Below, piece by piece: positions 27,092 to 36,030 of a DNA stretch of 64,000 bases. Location of the stretch: positions 58,266 through 122,265 of the forward strand of contig NZ_JAVIFU010000020.1 of NCBI RefSeq assembly GCF_031157315.1, given 5' to 3'. Position 1 is the first letter of the stretch; each line of letters starts with the position of its first letter. A model generated the notes under the pieces. It made no database searches. It saw only the letters and a program-made list of their open reading frames with translations, and was not told the DNA's origin. The stretch is from Paenibacillus sp. LHD-38. GTDB lineage: Bacteria; Bacillota; Bacilli; Paenibacillales; Paenibacillaceae. The translations under genes and the position numbers were made by a program.

Positions 27092-27160
27092 CATTTTAAC
27101 AATTGCCTAGCAACTTTCCCATGGCCCGATTTTAACTTTTACACCCCTTAGATAACCTCT
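27092..27160 (-). promoter_or_regulatory. Response-regulator-type promoter, copy 4
   Basis: A -10-like GTTAAAAT (minus strand, 27093-27100) and the box TTTTAACTTTTACACCCC (27130-27147, plus strand), then GATAACCTCTTG exactly as at 17245-17316. Spacing is 36 bases. It lies upstream of the SLH beta-helix gene. Confidence 0.65.
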
Positions 27161-27399
27161 TGTGGCATCACATTCATTGATGAAATAGAAAACGCCGGCA
27201 CAATCGGCCGGCAGTCTGGTCAAAACCTATTATAATTCTGTACGATTTTCTTCATACCATTCAGATTGTTATACAAATACGGATTTTAGAAGTGAGCTGG
27301 AGGCGTTAGACAACAAAACTTGTCCATTATGATAGCGTGACGTGATCACCACCTCTAACATAATGACACGAGGCAATTACAGCCTTTCCCTATCCCTGT

Positions 27400-27735
27400 T
27401 CGCCCTGCATCATCGTCTGAAGAAGGCTAAGTGTAACACAGAAATATCGTCGGTGAGATTCATGGGTGGGGCTGTATCGCCGTAATCTGTATTGTCGGCG
27501 ATCAGGTAATACGTACCTGGAGATAGCACTCCTTCCTTATAGTCCTTCAACGTAGCGGAAGATGAAAAATCTGAATATACCTTCAGTTGTGACTCTTCCG
27601 TCCCTTCCCAACGATCTGGATCGTCCGATAATGGTCCTTAGACACGATTAAATTATCGTCAAATAATTCGAGTGGCTCGATGCTCTTGACTACTCCTTCT
27701 ATGGACGGTGGCTCTTCGGAAGGGTTAACTCAGCG
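27400..27735 (-). pseudogene. Degenerate coding stretch, product unknown
   Basis: Minus-strand frames with protein-like composition (IEPLELFDDNLIVSKDHYRT, then DYKEGVLSPGTYYLIADNTD) are broken by a frameshift near 27610 and no start remains. The second part resembles the C-terminal beta-sandwich of an exported protein. I do not recognise the family. Bases 27161-27399 hold a GC-rich hairpin near 27190 and nothing else clear. Confidence 0.35.
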
Positions 27736-27987
27736 GCTAAGGAACGCTAACTGCCTTATTAATTCTTCTCGATCCCAAAGAATCACGCCTAGCTTTTGTG
27801 CCATCTTTTTAGCTGGAGCAGTAAATGACGATGATGTGATCAATAGGGCCTCATTACAATTATAAAAACTTGCGCCTGTATATACTTCTTGTACCGCGGA
27901 TACACCGACTGAATTGCTGTATCGTTTGCATTGCACCCCGGTCATTATTTTGTTCTTTGAATGTTTGCTGAAGGAACTAAACGTCAC
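27730..27987 (-). pseudogene. Mrr-like restriction endonuclease fragment
   Basis: 85 codons from GTG 27987. VQCKRYSNSVGVSAVQEVY and SSSFTAPAKKMA followed by LWDREEL are hallmarks of the Mrr_cat domain. The QxK part of the catalytic site is present, but the upstream glycine/aspartate part (the usual D before the QxK) and all N-terminal sequence are missing, so nuclease activity is not expected. No methyltransferase is nearby. Confidence 0.7.
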
Positions 27988-28057
27988 GTAATTCCTTGAA
28001 TGAATAGAGCCGCTGCCCGTACAGAAACGGTCAAACGGCTCGCGGTCTCTCTCACTA

Positions 28058-28861
28058 TTAGAATATTACACCATATCCGTTCCCCAGCTGATTACCAGCC
28101 ATCAGATAGGCCTTTGCACTTTGCTGTAATGACGTCCGCTCTTCATAAAGCGATGGGTCTTCGCACACGCGGTTGAATATGCGTTCCTCTGCTTGCTTTG
28201 CATCGCGGTCCACTTCATAGACGACGAAGTTCTTCTGGAACTTCAGGATGTTTGAAGTCGGCGGCAACACTTCGCTGAGCTGCGGATAGAGCAGCCACGA
28301 ATGGCATACAAAAATTGAAGAAATGCCTCGGAAGAACGCTTTCGCCATCTCGAACGATCGCTCCACGCTTTGCCCATCCAGCGATTCGCCTTCCGGGATA
28401 TGAACGTTAAGCGCCAGTTCTCCCTTACTTAACTTTCTTCCTTCCGCCTTCACGTCTTGATCCAGCGATATAGGCTGGAATTGCAGCCGGCCTAGCCGAA
28501 ATAACCGTAGTTGAACATGCTCCTGCAGCCACCCGTATTCTTCGATACCATAGACACCGAAATCCTGGTAACATTTCTTGCACCATATTTGCAGATCGGA
28601 GAATGTGTCGTAATAAATATCGTCCGATATGCCTCGGGTCCTATATTCTTCATAGGCATCCACCGCAAATCTTGCGAAGAGGGCCAAGAACGTCTCGCGG
28701 TAAGAAGGCGATTGCTTCACGCTGTCAAAGAAGGCAAACCTATCGCTAATAAACTGCAGTTTTCGTTGATTATAGCTTTTATCATCGATATGAAACCGAT
28801 TGATCGTCTGACGGGCTCCCTCATCCAACTGAATACCTTCGCACAATTGATTCAAGTTCAT
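28058..28861 (-). CDS. GNAT-like acyltransferase domain protein (NAT_N/GNAT_C)
   Basis: 267 residues. The N-terminal half is helical (about residues 20-125). The C-terminal half contains LGRLQFQP, LALNVHIPEGESL and CHSWLLYPQLSEVLPPTSNIL, which I associate with the uncharacterised two-domain acyltransferase-like proteins (NAT_N plus GNAT_C) common in Paenibacillus. No signal peptide. It stands alone between two fragment regions; an inverted repeat GAGCCG/CGGCTC at 28010-28040 may end its transcript. The substrate is unknown; these genes often lie near glycoside hydrolases. Confidence 0.65.
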   Translation of the reverse strand: MNLNQLCEGIQLDEGARQTINRFHIDDKSYNQRKLQFISDRFAFFDSVKQSPSYRETFLALFARFAVDAYEEYRTRGISDDIYYDTFSDLQIWCKKCYQDFGVYGIEEYGWLQEHVQLRLFRLGRLQFQPISLDQDVKAEGRKLSKGELALNVHIPEGESLDGQSVERSFEMAKAFFRGISSIFVCHSWLLYPQLSEVLPPTSNILKFQKNFVVYEVDRDAKQAEERIFNRVCEDPSLYEERTSLQQSAKAYLMAGNQLGNGYGVIF

Positions 28862-29120
28862 TTTGCCGGTCTCCTTCTGATTATTGTATTAATAGGGATA
28901 TTAAACCACGTATTTCAATCAACCAAGCTACCATCGTACCGAGGCGCTCGTTTTTTTGAAAAACGGAAATTTAACGCTCTACAGGAATGCTATCGTTCCC
29001 CGTTAGAATTCCTGTAAAGCGAATATTTTGGACTTTGTATGAAAAAGAGCGCCTCTGTAACATGGGAGTTGGAAACGGGTCTGCAGCCCTTAAATCTCAC
29101 CTTCAGAAGGTCGCTCTACT

Positions 29121-29312
29121 ATGAAGTTTAAAGCTCAAGACAAGCATAATCAACTCATCGAAAACATTTCCTCATCACATCTTGTTGTTGGCGTGGATAT
29201 TGCCCAAGAGATTCACGTGGCTCGGGCGGTCAGTTTATCGGATGAACTTTTTGCAATTGCTTTCTATGATAAGTCCGGTAGAAGGATGTCGAGCGCATAT
29301 ACGGCAATCTGA
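29121..29312 (+). pseudogene. IS110-family transposase N-terminal fragment
   Basis: 63 codons starting MKFKAQDKHNQ, with SSHLVVGVDIAQEIHVARAV carrying the first acidic residue of the DEDD transposase domain. The frame breaks near 29290; the remaining 330 or so residues are absent. The DNA from about 29030 is probably the element's left flank. IS110 elements lack terminal inverted repeats, so borders cannot be set. Confidence 0.75.
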
Positions 29313-29413
29313 CCCGCGTATTTGCCGAAACGGCTGCGAAGGAGCTGTCGACTGCCTCGGCGGCCGACCAAATACCTGGCGTCTGCTCCTGGTGGTAGAA
29401 CTGTTAATTTCGT

Positions 29414-29629
29414 CTAAGGTTTATTTTTCTTAAATATTTCATCGTGTTCACAGAGATATAAAACCAAACTATCGAAATCACTTATATCTAATTTTTGTAA
29501 AATATAATGAATGTGCGTCTTCACGGTGGATACAGAAATGAATAAATGATTTGAAATCTCCACATTGTTATAACCTTCACGCAAACATTTCAAGACATCA
29601 AGTTCCCGATTTGTAAAATTATGCGACAT
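29414..29629 (-). CDS. Single-domain LuxR-type helix-turn-helix protein
   Basis: 71 residues from ATG 29629, chosen because GAGGAGG lies five bases before it; an upstream in-frame start would begin inside a hairpin. Nearly all of it is a GerE/LuxR DNA-binding domain (TNRELDVLKCLREGYNNVEISNHLFIS then VKTHIHYIL). No receiver or ligand domain, so it resembles the short GerE class of regulators. It may be a free-standing regulator or the end of a larger decayed gene, but the strong ribosome binding site favours the former. Target unknown. Confidence 0.75.
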   Translation of the reverse strand: MSHNFTNRELDVLKCLREGYNNVEISNHLFISVSTVKTHIHYILQKLDISDFDSLVLYLCEHDEIFKKNKP

Positions 29630-29672
29630 TTCGTCCTCCTCACCCGCGTAGAACTGGATGGCGATAATGAAT

Positions 29673-29714
29673 AAGGGGCTTCCCGAAGTCATTAATGACT
29701 TTTGAGACAGCCCC
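29673..29714 (-). terminator. Hairpin downstream of the small gene
   Basis: GGGGCTGTCTCAAAAGTCAT and its imperfect complement ending AGCCCC, followed by TTATT on the minus strand. It probably terminates the transcript from 29942 and 29757. The sequence also resembles ends of some insertion elements. Confidence 0.55.
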
Positions 29715-29756
29715 TTCTCTCTATTCGAATAGTCCTCTTATTCCGTTTATCTATCG

Positions 29757-29894
29757 TTATCGTATCTCTTCACGAATAAAATCAATTTCCGAAATCAACA
29801 ATTTGGCGAATGAAGGATCGATAGACCGTCCGGATTGATCTTCGATGAAATCGGCCAATTGGTTCAGCCGTTTCATCACCTGAGACTTTTTCAA
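29757..29894 (-). CDS. Small charged protein of 45 residues
   Basis: TTG start at 29894 preceded by AAGGAGG at good spacing; product MKKSQVMKRLNQLADF..., highly charged and probably helical, with no membrane segment and no known motif. It begins 47 bases after the stop of the SLH-DUF4832 gene and ends before the hairpin at 29673, so it is likely the last gene of that transcript. Unrecognised. Confidence 0.5.
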   Translation of the reverse strand: MKKSQVMKRLNQLADFIEDQSGRSIDPSFAKLLISEIDFIREEIR

Positions 29895-29941
29895 TGGCCT
29901 CCTTGTGTGGTGCTCTTTCGTTAAATCCTCGAAATTATTAA

Positions 29942-32900
29942 TTATTGAATAATACGGTGAATGACTACGGCCGCCTCTGCTCTCGTCGTTCCTTCAAGCG
30001 GGTTAAAGTTGCCGTTTGGCAAACCTTTGATGAAGCCCGCCTCAAACACCGCTTGAACAGCCTCTTGCGCATAGGTCCGTATCGACGATTTATCCTTGAA
30101 AGATGAAGCGACGATTGCCGGTTTGCTCAATTTCAAAGCCCGATAGAGGATGACCACCATATCCTGACGGGTGATCTTATCGTTCACACCGAATGTGCCG
30201 TCACCCTTGCCATTGACAATGCCAAGCCGCTGCGCAGAATAGATGGCATTGGTATACCATTGGCCTACCATCACATCACTAAAAGTCGATTGCGGCTTGC
30301 CGCTATCCGTTGCAATTCCCAATGCATTCGCCAGCATCGTTAGAAACTCCGCCCGAGTCACTTCGCCTTGCGGATTGAATAGACCCTCTTTTACTCCCTT
30401 TATGATGTCGCGGGAAGCCAGCGCTTCAATACTATCTTTTGCCCATGCAAGGCTAGTAATGTCTGTGAATATGACTTTCCGGTGAGCGACTGCATAACGG
30501 CTAAAATGACTAGGGCTAAATATCATGCTTTCGGTTGCCTTATCGTACTTTCCGTTCTTTACGAGTTCCAATTCCCCTTTATTCGAGATGAAGTATATGA
30601 TCATTTGACTCGGGTTTTCTCCCGCTTTCAACTTATACGGAATGCGTACCGTCACATCGCCTTTTTGCTTGAACTGACTAACGATACTGTCATCAACGCT
30701 CAGCGTGAAGTCGAATACCGGACGGCTGCCGATTTGATCGCGCTCGTCCTCCGACAAGTTTGAGATGTCTGCCTTGCTTACGGACATTTGCAGTTGCTTG
30801 CCGTCCTGCCCGATCTCTCGAGTTATCTGCTCTGCGGACAGCGTCACGGTAGCCAGTCCCGCGTTCAGTACTAGAGATTGGCTTTGGTCTCCCATCTTCC
30901 TCAATTGTCCTACCGGAAGCTTCATTGTAACGCTGTTCGGCGATGAAGCAGTAAGATGCTTCACAGTAACAACGACCGTCTTGCCGCCCGTACCTGCCGC
31001 CTCCTGCAGATCGGCCTCCGAAACCGTGATGGATGCGTTTCCTTTATCGTCTTGAACAGCCGTAACTGTGACTGTATTCCCCGATATCATAGTCTCCATT
31101 GACGTTGGCGGCTTCTCCGGCGTTGTTGTCGGTGGAGTAGGTGGTGTTTCTGGCGTGCGGTCGGCCGGCGCTATACGAACATCGCTCAATTTGTACCATC
31201 CGCTATCCGTTAGGATTCCTGTGACGGCCAATTGGATGGCCGGTTCATTCCTATTGGTACTGTCGACAATCGCCATTGCCAGCTCATAGTCGCCGGCGGG
31301 TACATTCTTTAAGTCCAGCATGCCGGTGTAATAATAGTTGTCGCCAGCGATCCAGTCGGACGGTTCCGCCGTATCGTCTATCTCGATATGAACCGGCGCG
31401 TGGGTTTCCCGGTCCAGCAGCGCCATCGCGACCTTGTATTTATGCTCCCAATTCGGCATATCGTTCGGCAATTTGCCGACCGCGGCATTGCTCCACGAAT
31501 GATAGATCGGATACGATTGCCCGGCAGTCATCGAGACCGGGTAAGCGACATCGTTCAGCACCAAACGATACCCGCCCTCGAGAGCGAACCGCTGAACCAA
31601 ATCGGGATGATTCGTTACCCATTCCTTGACGTCCTCCGGATGGCGCAAGTCGAGCGAGTTGGCATGCGTATATATAGCATCGTCCACAACCCGGGTTAAC
31701 ATGTCATGAATCGGTCTAGCCATGTTGTCGCAAGCCGTTGGCCGATATACGAAGCTCTGGTAACAGTTTTCGGCAAATACGGGAACGTCCGGCCAATGAG
31801 CGTTGATGCTATCCTTGTCCCCTTGCGGGAACCATACGGGGCTGCCATAGCTGTCTCGGCGAATCATATAACCTTTCTCGTTGATCGCCCATTCCTCAAG
31901 CTCGTCATCGAACACGTTGCCATACTGTCCGCCGAGCAGCACGCTTTTAAACTCCGAGCTATATAGATTGGTGATCCATTTAAACGTATCGTTCATTTCC
32001 TCTTTGTTCAAACCTTTTATATTATGCATTTCACCCCACCATCCGAGACCCTGCGCGTCAATGAAGTCGACCCTACTCGGATCGTCGTATTGGCGGGCGA
32101 AAGCGGCTACGAATCGTTCGAACTTCTCCCTGAAGACCGGGTCCGTCAGCTTCGGCGTTTGAAAGCTCGCGTTAGAGCTTGTCTCATAACCTTGAGCACC
32201 CGCATCGAACACAAACTGCGGCGTCGCCTGCATATGCACATCCTGGCTGTCCACAATGACGCGGAAAGCAAGCTTCAGATTCCGTTCCAAAGCCATGTCC
32301 ACCAGTTTTTTGAAATTTTCGTCCTCGTTCCACGCATAATGGCCTTCCTCCGGCTCCATGCGGGACCACGGCACCCGGATATAGAGGATGCTCGCCGGTT
32401 CGATATAAGGATCGACGGCGCTCCAATACTCCTCAGCATCGATCAGCGGCTGAGGAAACTCTTCGACGTAGAGCACCCAACCCATCGCCGGGTTTTTTAT
32501 GATGCTTGTTTTGTCTTCCAAGGGAGCAATCGTCGCGTAATCCGCAGGCGGAACGCCGGGCACCTCAACTTTGAAGGGCGAAGTAACCGCCTTTGACTGG
32601 TCGGCTCTATTCGTAACCTCAAATACGAGAGTAACGGTCGCCGCGTCTTGCGACTGCGTTATCGTCCCGTCTAGGGCAATCCGATCTTCCCGGTCGGAGG
32701 ACAGAATCCGAACATCAAAGCCGCTTCGTACGGCGGGCAGCGTCAGCCGCGTCTGACCTCTGTCCGGCTGATCGATGGCGGTTATCGATTGAGCCACCAT
32801 ATCCGCCGTCCATTCCAGCTCGCCCCATACCTTCAGCTCGATGATCGCAAAGCCGTCCCAAGCGAGATTCGCTTCCTCCACATGAAGACGAATTTTAGTC

Positions 32901-33340
32901 GTTTCGATTTCGGGAATGGCGATATCAATCGCTTCCGCTAGTTGCTCGTTCATCTTCCAGTCGATCGCGACGTCCGCTCTCGCCGTCTTCCAATCCGTCC
33001 CGTCGAAATACTCAACGTCCAGCTTGGTAATGCCTTGACCCGGACCGTAGTTGGTTAACAGCGTTAATTTGTTTGTTTTCACTTTCTTATCGCCCCAGTC
33101 CAGCACGACGTCTTGAGGCAGCTCATGATTGCCGGTCACCCATCCGAACCCATCGTTTCCGTCGATAATATTTCGGATATCGTTTTGACCGGTGACGCCC
33201 GTCGTGCTCGCCGTCGCTTGCAGCGCCACATTCGTAGCTTCCACCGTCTCGACGGCTTCGACTTTAGAACCGTACGACAAACCCAACAAATCCAACAGCA
33301 GCATGGCGCAAACCAGCATGACCAAAATATACTTTTTCAT
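29942..33340 (-). CDS. SLH-anchored DUF4832 protein with discoidin-like domain
   Basis: 1132 residues. Signal peptide about 1-30. Residues 35-180 look like an F5/8 type C (discoidin, CBM32-like) domain (NIIDGNDGFGWVTG). A short Ig-like piece leads to a TIM-barrel-like domain from about 285 (NPAMGWVLYVEEFP, YIRVPWSRMEPEEGHYAWNED, IDAQGLGWWGEM), the DUF4832 group, with its C-terminal beta domain ending near 715. A proline/threonine linker, a ZU5-like or Big-like region and three SLH domains from about 958 follow. It should sit on the cell wall and act on or bind a glycan. Candidate acids are Glu in EPEEGHYAW and WWGEM; chemistry is unproven for the family. Confidence 0.8.
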   Translation of the reverse strand: MKKYILVMLVCAMLLLDLLGLSYGSKVEAVETVEATNVALQATASTTGVTGQNDIRNIIDGNDGFGWVTGNHELPQDVVLDWGDKKVKTNKLTLLTNYGPGQGITKLDVEYFDGTDWKTARADVAIDWKMNEQLAEAIDIAIPEIETTKIRLHVEEANLAWDGFAIIELKVWGELEWTADMVAQSITAIDQPDRGQTRLTLPAVRSGFDVRILSSDREDRIALDGTITQSQDAATVTLVFEVTNRADQSKAVTSPFKVEVPGVPPADYATIAPLEDKTSIIKNPAMGWVLYVEEFPQPLIDAEEYWSAVDPYIEPASILYIRVPWSRMEPEEGHYAWNEDENFKKLVDMALERNLKLAFRVIVDSQDVHMQATPQFVFDAGAQGYETSSNASFQTPKLTDPVFREKFERFVAAFARQYDDPSRVDFIDAQGLGWWGEMHNIKGLNKEEMNDTFKWITNLYSSEFKSVLLGGQYGNVFDDELEEWAINEKGYMIRRDSYGSPVWFPQGDKDSINAHWPDVPVFAENCYQSFVYRPTACDNMARPIHDMLTRVVDDAIYTHANSLDLRHPEDVKEWVTNHPDLVQRFALEGGYRLVLNDVAYPVSMTAGQSYPIYHSWSNAAVGKLPNDMPNWEHKYKVAMALLDRETHAPVHIEIDDTAEPSDWIAGDNYYYTGMLDLKNVPAGDYELAMAIVDSTNRNEPAIQLAVTGILTDSGWYKLSDVRIAPADRTPETPPTPPTTTPEKPPTSMETMISGNTVTVTAVQDDKGNASITVSEADLQEAAGTGGKTVVVTVKHLTASSPNSVTMKLPVGQLRKMGDQSQSLVLNAGLATVTLSAEQITREIGQDGKQLQMSVSKADISNLSEDERDQIGSRPVFDFTLSVDDSIVSQFKQKGDVTVRIPYKLKAGENPSQMIIYFISNKGELELVKNGKYDKATESMIFSPSHFSRYAVAHRKVIFTDITSLAWAKDSIEALASRDIIKGVKEGLFNPQGEVTRAEFLTMLANALGIATDSGKPQSTFSDVMVGQWYTNAIYSAQRLGIVNGKGDGTFGVNDKITRQDMVVILYRALKLSKPAIVASSFKDKSSIRTYAQEAVQAVFEAGFIKGLPNGNFNPLEGTTRAEAAVVIHRIIQ

Positions 33341-33433
33341 CTTCGTTCCTCCTCAAAATCTCATTCTTCGTTAGCAATCGTTATAGCCTGTACAGTAGAT
33401 TAATCTCGGCGGCGGACGCCCATCCGCCATTCC

Positions 33434-33449
33434 CGTTAAGCGCTTCCAA
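33434..33449. promoter_or_regulatory. cre-like site upstream of the SLH-DUF4832 gene
   Basis: GTTAAGCGCTTCCAAC on the plus strand resembles a CcpA cre site and lies about 95 bases upstream of ATG 33340. Confidence 0.4.
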
Positions 33450-33450
33450 C

Positions 33451-34620
33451 TTACGTCGCGGTGAAAACCGCCGTCTTTTCCGTCGCATCGTTAGCCCATG
33501 CGCCGGCGGCCGCTTGCGTGTAATTTACCCCGTCTAAGCTAACGTATATTATGTAACTCGTTATCGTGCCGTTGCTGCCGATTTGTCTGGGCAAATACTT
33601 AAGCCCGTTCACGTTATGCGTTCCCCCAAGATTGAACGTAATGGACTGTGGCAGAGGGTTCGATAGATTCCACTTCGTATGCCAGATGGTCAGCGCTTTG
33701 CCATCGATAGCTTGAGAGGCGGCGTTGTGTTCACTAACAGTTTCCTCGCTTGTCGCAGATACGGTCAGTTGGGATTGCTGAATAACCGCCTGCGATGCGG
33801 CCGTATTCGATCTCGCCCCCACATCCTCATTAACCCATAGCTGGTAGAACAGCGTCCCGCGGCCCGCGCAAGTCAAGGGTGTTGGCGTGCGTTTCCTTCG
33901 CATCGTTAATAACCCGGGTCAGCATGTCGCCCAGAGGGCTCGTATTGCCGTCACAAGAGCTGGCCCATGTCCCAAATCCCTGAAAAAGTTGCCATGTGAC
34001 CGCCGAGCAGCACCTTTTTGAACTTCGAGCTATACAGATTGACAATCCACTGGAAGGTATCGTTTTTTTTTCTGGCGTTCATATAGCCGAGCTGCGCCGG
34101 TCCCATCTCTCCCCACCATCCCAAGCCTTGCGCATCGATAAAGACGGGTAACGGGTCATCAAACTTTGGGGCGAAGGAATTGACCGAATTTTCAAACTTT
34201 TGTTTGCATACGGGATCGGTCAAATAAGGCGTTTTGAAGCCCGCATTCGACTGAGGGACGTATCCCTGGGCTCCGGCTTCGAATACGAACTGCGGCGTCG
34301 CCTGCATGTGCACGTCCTGGCTGTCTTCAAAGACTCGAAACGCCAACTTCAAGCCGCGATCCTTCGCCATCTGAGTAAGCAGCTTAAAGTTGGCGTCTTC
34401 GTTCCATGCATAATGGCCTTCCGTCGGTTCCATTCGCGACCATGGCACCCGAATATAGAGGATGCTCGCTTTCCCCATATTCGGATCCTGCTGGTTCCAG
34501 TACGTTACGGCATTCGGAAAGCTTGAGCCGTACTCCTCCAAATAGAGCGCCCAGCCCTTGGGGGGGTGACGAAGGAAACCCATCGTATTCTCGACAGGAG
34601 TTACGGTTTGCGCCCCTAGA
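33451..34620 (-). pseudogene. Decayed DUF4832-discoidin gene
   Basis: From 34620 the frame matches the start of the DUF4832 domain (TVTPVENTMGFL, then GWALYLEEYG, ILYIRVPWSRMEP, IDAQGLGWWGEM). Near 33960 it jumps to the later MLTRVINDAKETHANTLDLR block after losing about 80 codons, then frames shift again into a C-terminal discoidin domain (AIDGKALTIWHTKW, TFNLGGTHNVNGLKYLPR). There is no start codon or signal peptide. It keeps a domain order (barrel then discoidin) different from the SLH paralogue at 29942, so it was a distinct third member. Confidence 0.8.
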
Positions 34621-34625
34621 CCGCC

Positions 34626-36011
34626 CTATCGAACGGCCAGCCGGCCAAGGATATACCAGCCATCCGATGTCTTCTCGTTGTCGATCGCCAGCCCGATTTC
34701 GGGCTTGAACCCATTGTCACGATTCACGATCGCCGCCGCTAGGAGATATTTCCCGGCAGGAACACCCTCGAACGATACCGGTGTGCGGTAGCCGCAGCTT
34801 CGCCCTTGAAACCAGTCCGACGGTTCGGCGGCGTCGATGATCCGTAAGACCGGCGTATGGGTTGCCTCGTCCAACAAAGCAAATGCCGGTTTGTACTTGT
34901 AATCCCAATTGCGCAGACGATTCGGGATGATGCCTACTCCGCTGTTCGTCCAAACATGGGAAATCAAATAATCTTCTCCGGCGGCTGCTTCTTCCGGGTA
35001 TTCAATTGACGAGAGGGCAAGCCGATAGCCGCCGTTCACTGCGAACCTCTGCACCAAATCCGGAGCGGTCTCCGTCCACAGCGTCGCATCCTCGGGGTAA
35101 CGCAGGTCGAGCGTGTTGGCATGCAGCTCTTCGGCGTCGCTCACCACCTTCTCCATCATATCCCTCAACGTCGCAAACCCGTCTTCCTGATACCATTCAG
35201 GCCTCCCTGCGAAGCCGTGATAGCAGTTCTCTGCAAATACGGGCACGTTCGGCCAATGGCTTCTTATCTTGTCTTTATGTTCCTCTATGAACCAGACCGG
35301 GCTCCCAAAGCTATCGCGGCGAATCATGTACCCTTTCTCTCTGAGCGCCCAATCTTGCAGCGGCAATTCAAACGAATTTTCTCCGTATTGGGCGCCTAAT
35401 AGCACTCGTTTAAAATTCGAGCTGTATACGTTCGTAATCCACTCGAACACTTGCTTTCTCTGGGAGGCGGTCAAATAGTTGACGTTATGCATCTCTCCCC
35501 ACCAGCCGAGCCCTTGAGCATCGATGAAATCAACAACGGAGGGATCGTCATATTGTCTCGCGAAAGCTTCAATGAACCGGGTCAGCTTCTCTTGGAACAC
35601 CTGATCATATAGATAAGGCGTAAGGAATGAAGAGTGCTTCTCATGGTTAGCATACCCTTCAGCCCCTGCATCAAATACATATTGTGGGGTCGCTTGAATA
35701 AAGGCGTCCCTGCTGTCCACATAAACGCGGAATGCCAGCCTTAAGCCCCGTTCCAACGCCATCTGAATGAGCAGCTTGAAGTTGGGGTCCTCGTCCCATG
35801 CATACTTTCCTTCTTGGGGTTCGACGATCGACCATGGCAGCCTGACGTAAAAAATGCTCGCTTTAGCCGCATTGTTTTGTTGTAATGCCCAATAAGCCCT
35901 CGCCTCGGGGAATCCTCCCTCGAAGGCATCAATGTATAGCACCCAGCCCATACAAGGATTGCGGATCAGATCGACCTTATTTTCAACCGGATATACGGTC
36001 ACGTAAGCCAT
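34626..36011 (-). CDS. Cytoplasmic DUF4832 family protein
   Basis: 461 residues from ATG 36011, seven bases after GGAGG; this ATG overlaps the end of the upstream gene by design. It has the complete barrel (NPCMGWVLYID, FYVRLPWSIVEP, IDAQGLGWWGEMHN, DSFGSPVWF) plus the C-terminal beta domain (GVIPNRLRNW-like, LLDEATHTPV, GWYILGRL). Unlike its SLH paralogue it has no signal peptide, discoidin or SLH part, so it should act on imported sugars. It is the last gene of the GH31-DUF4091-DUF4832 set. Function is unproven; I treat it as a glycoside-hydrolase-like enzyme. Confidence 0.8.
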   Translation of the reverse strand: MAYVTVYPVENKVDLIRNPCMGWVLYIDAFEGGFPEARAYWALQQNNAAKASIFYVRLPWSIVEPQEGKYAWDEDPNFKLLIQMALERGLRLAFRVYVDSRDAFIQATPQYVFDAGAEGYANHEKHSSFLTPYLYDQVFQEKLTRFIEAFARQYDDPSVVDFIDAQGLGWWGEMHNVNYLTASQRKQVFEWITNVYSSNFKRVLLGAQYGENSFELPLQDWALREKGYMIRRDSFGSPVWFIEEHKDKIRSHWPNVPVFAENCYHGFAGRPEWYQEDGFATLRDMMEKVVSDAEELHANTLDLRYPEDATLWTETAPDLVQRFAVNGGYRLALSSIEYPEEAAAGEDYLISHVWTNSGVGIIPNRLRNWDYKYKPAFALLDEATHTPVLRIIDAAEPSDWFQGRSCGYRTPVSFEGVPAGKYLLAAAIVNRDNGFKPEIGLAIDNEKTSDGWYILGRLAVR

Positions 36012-36030
36012 AACGGCACCTCCAGAATTT

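Noticed and set aside
27730..27987. Active restriction or defence system
   Set aside because: Only the C-terminal part of an Mrr-like domain remains, with no partner genes.
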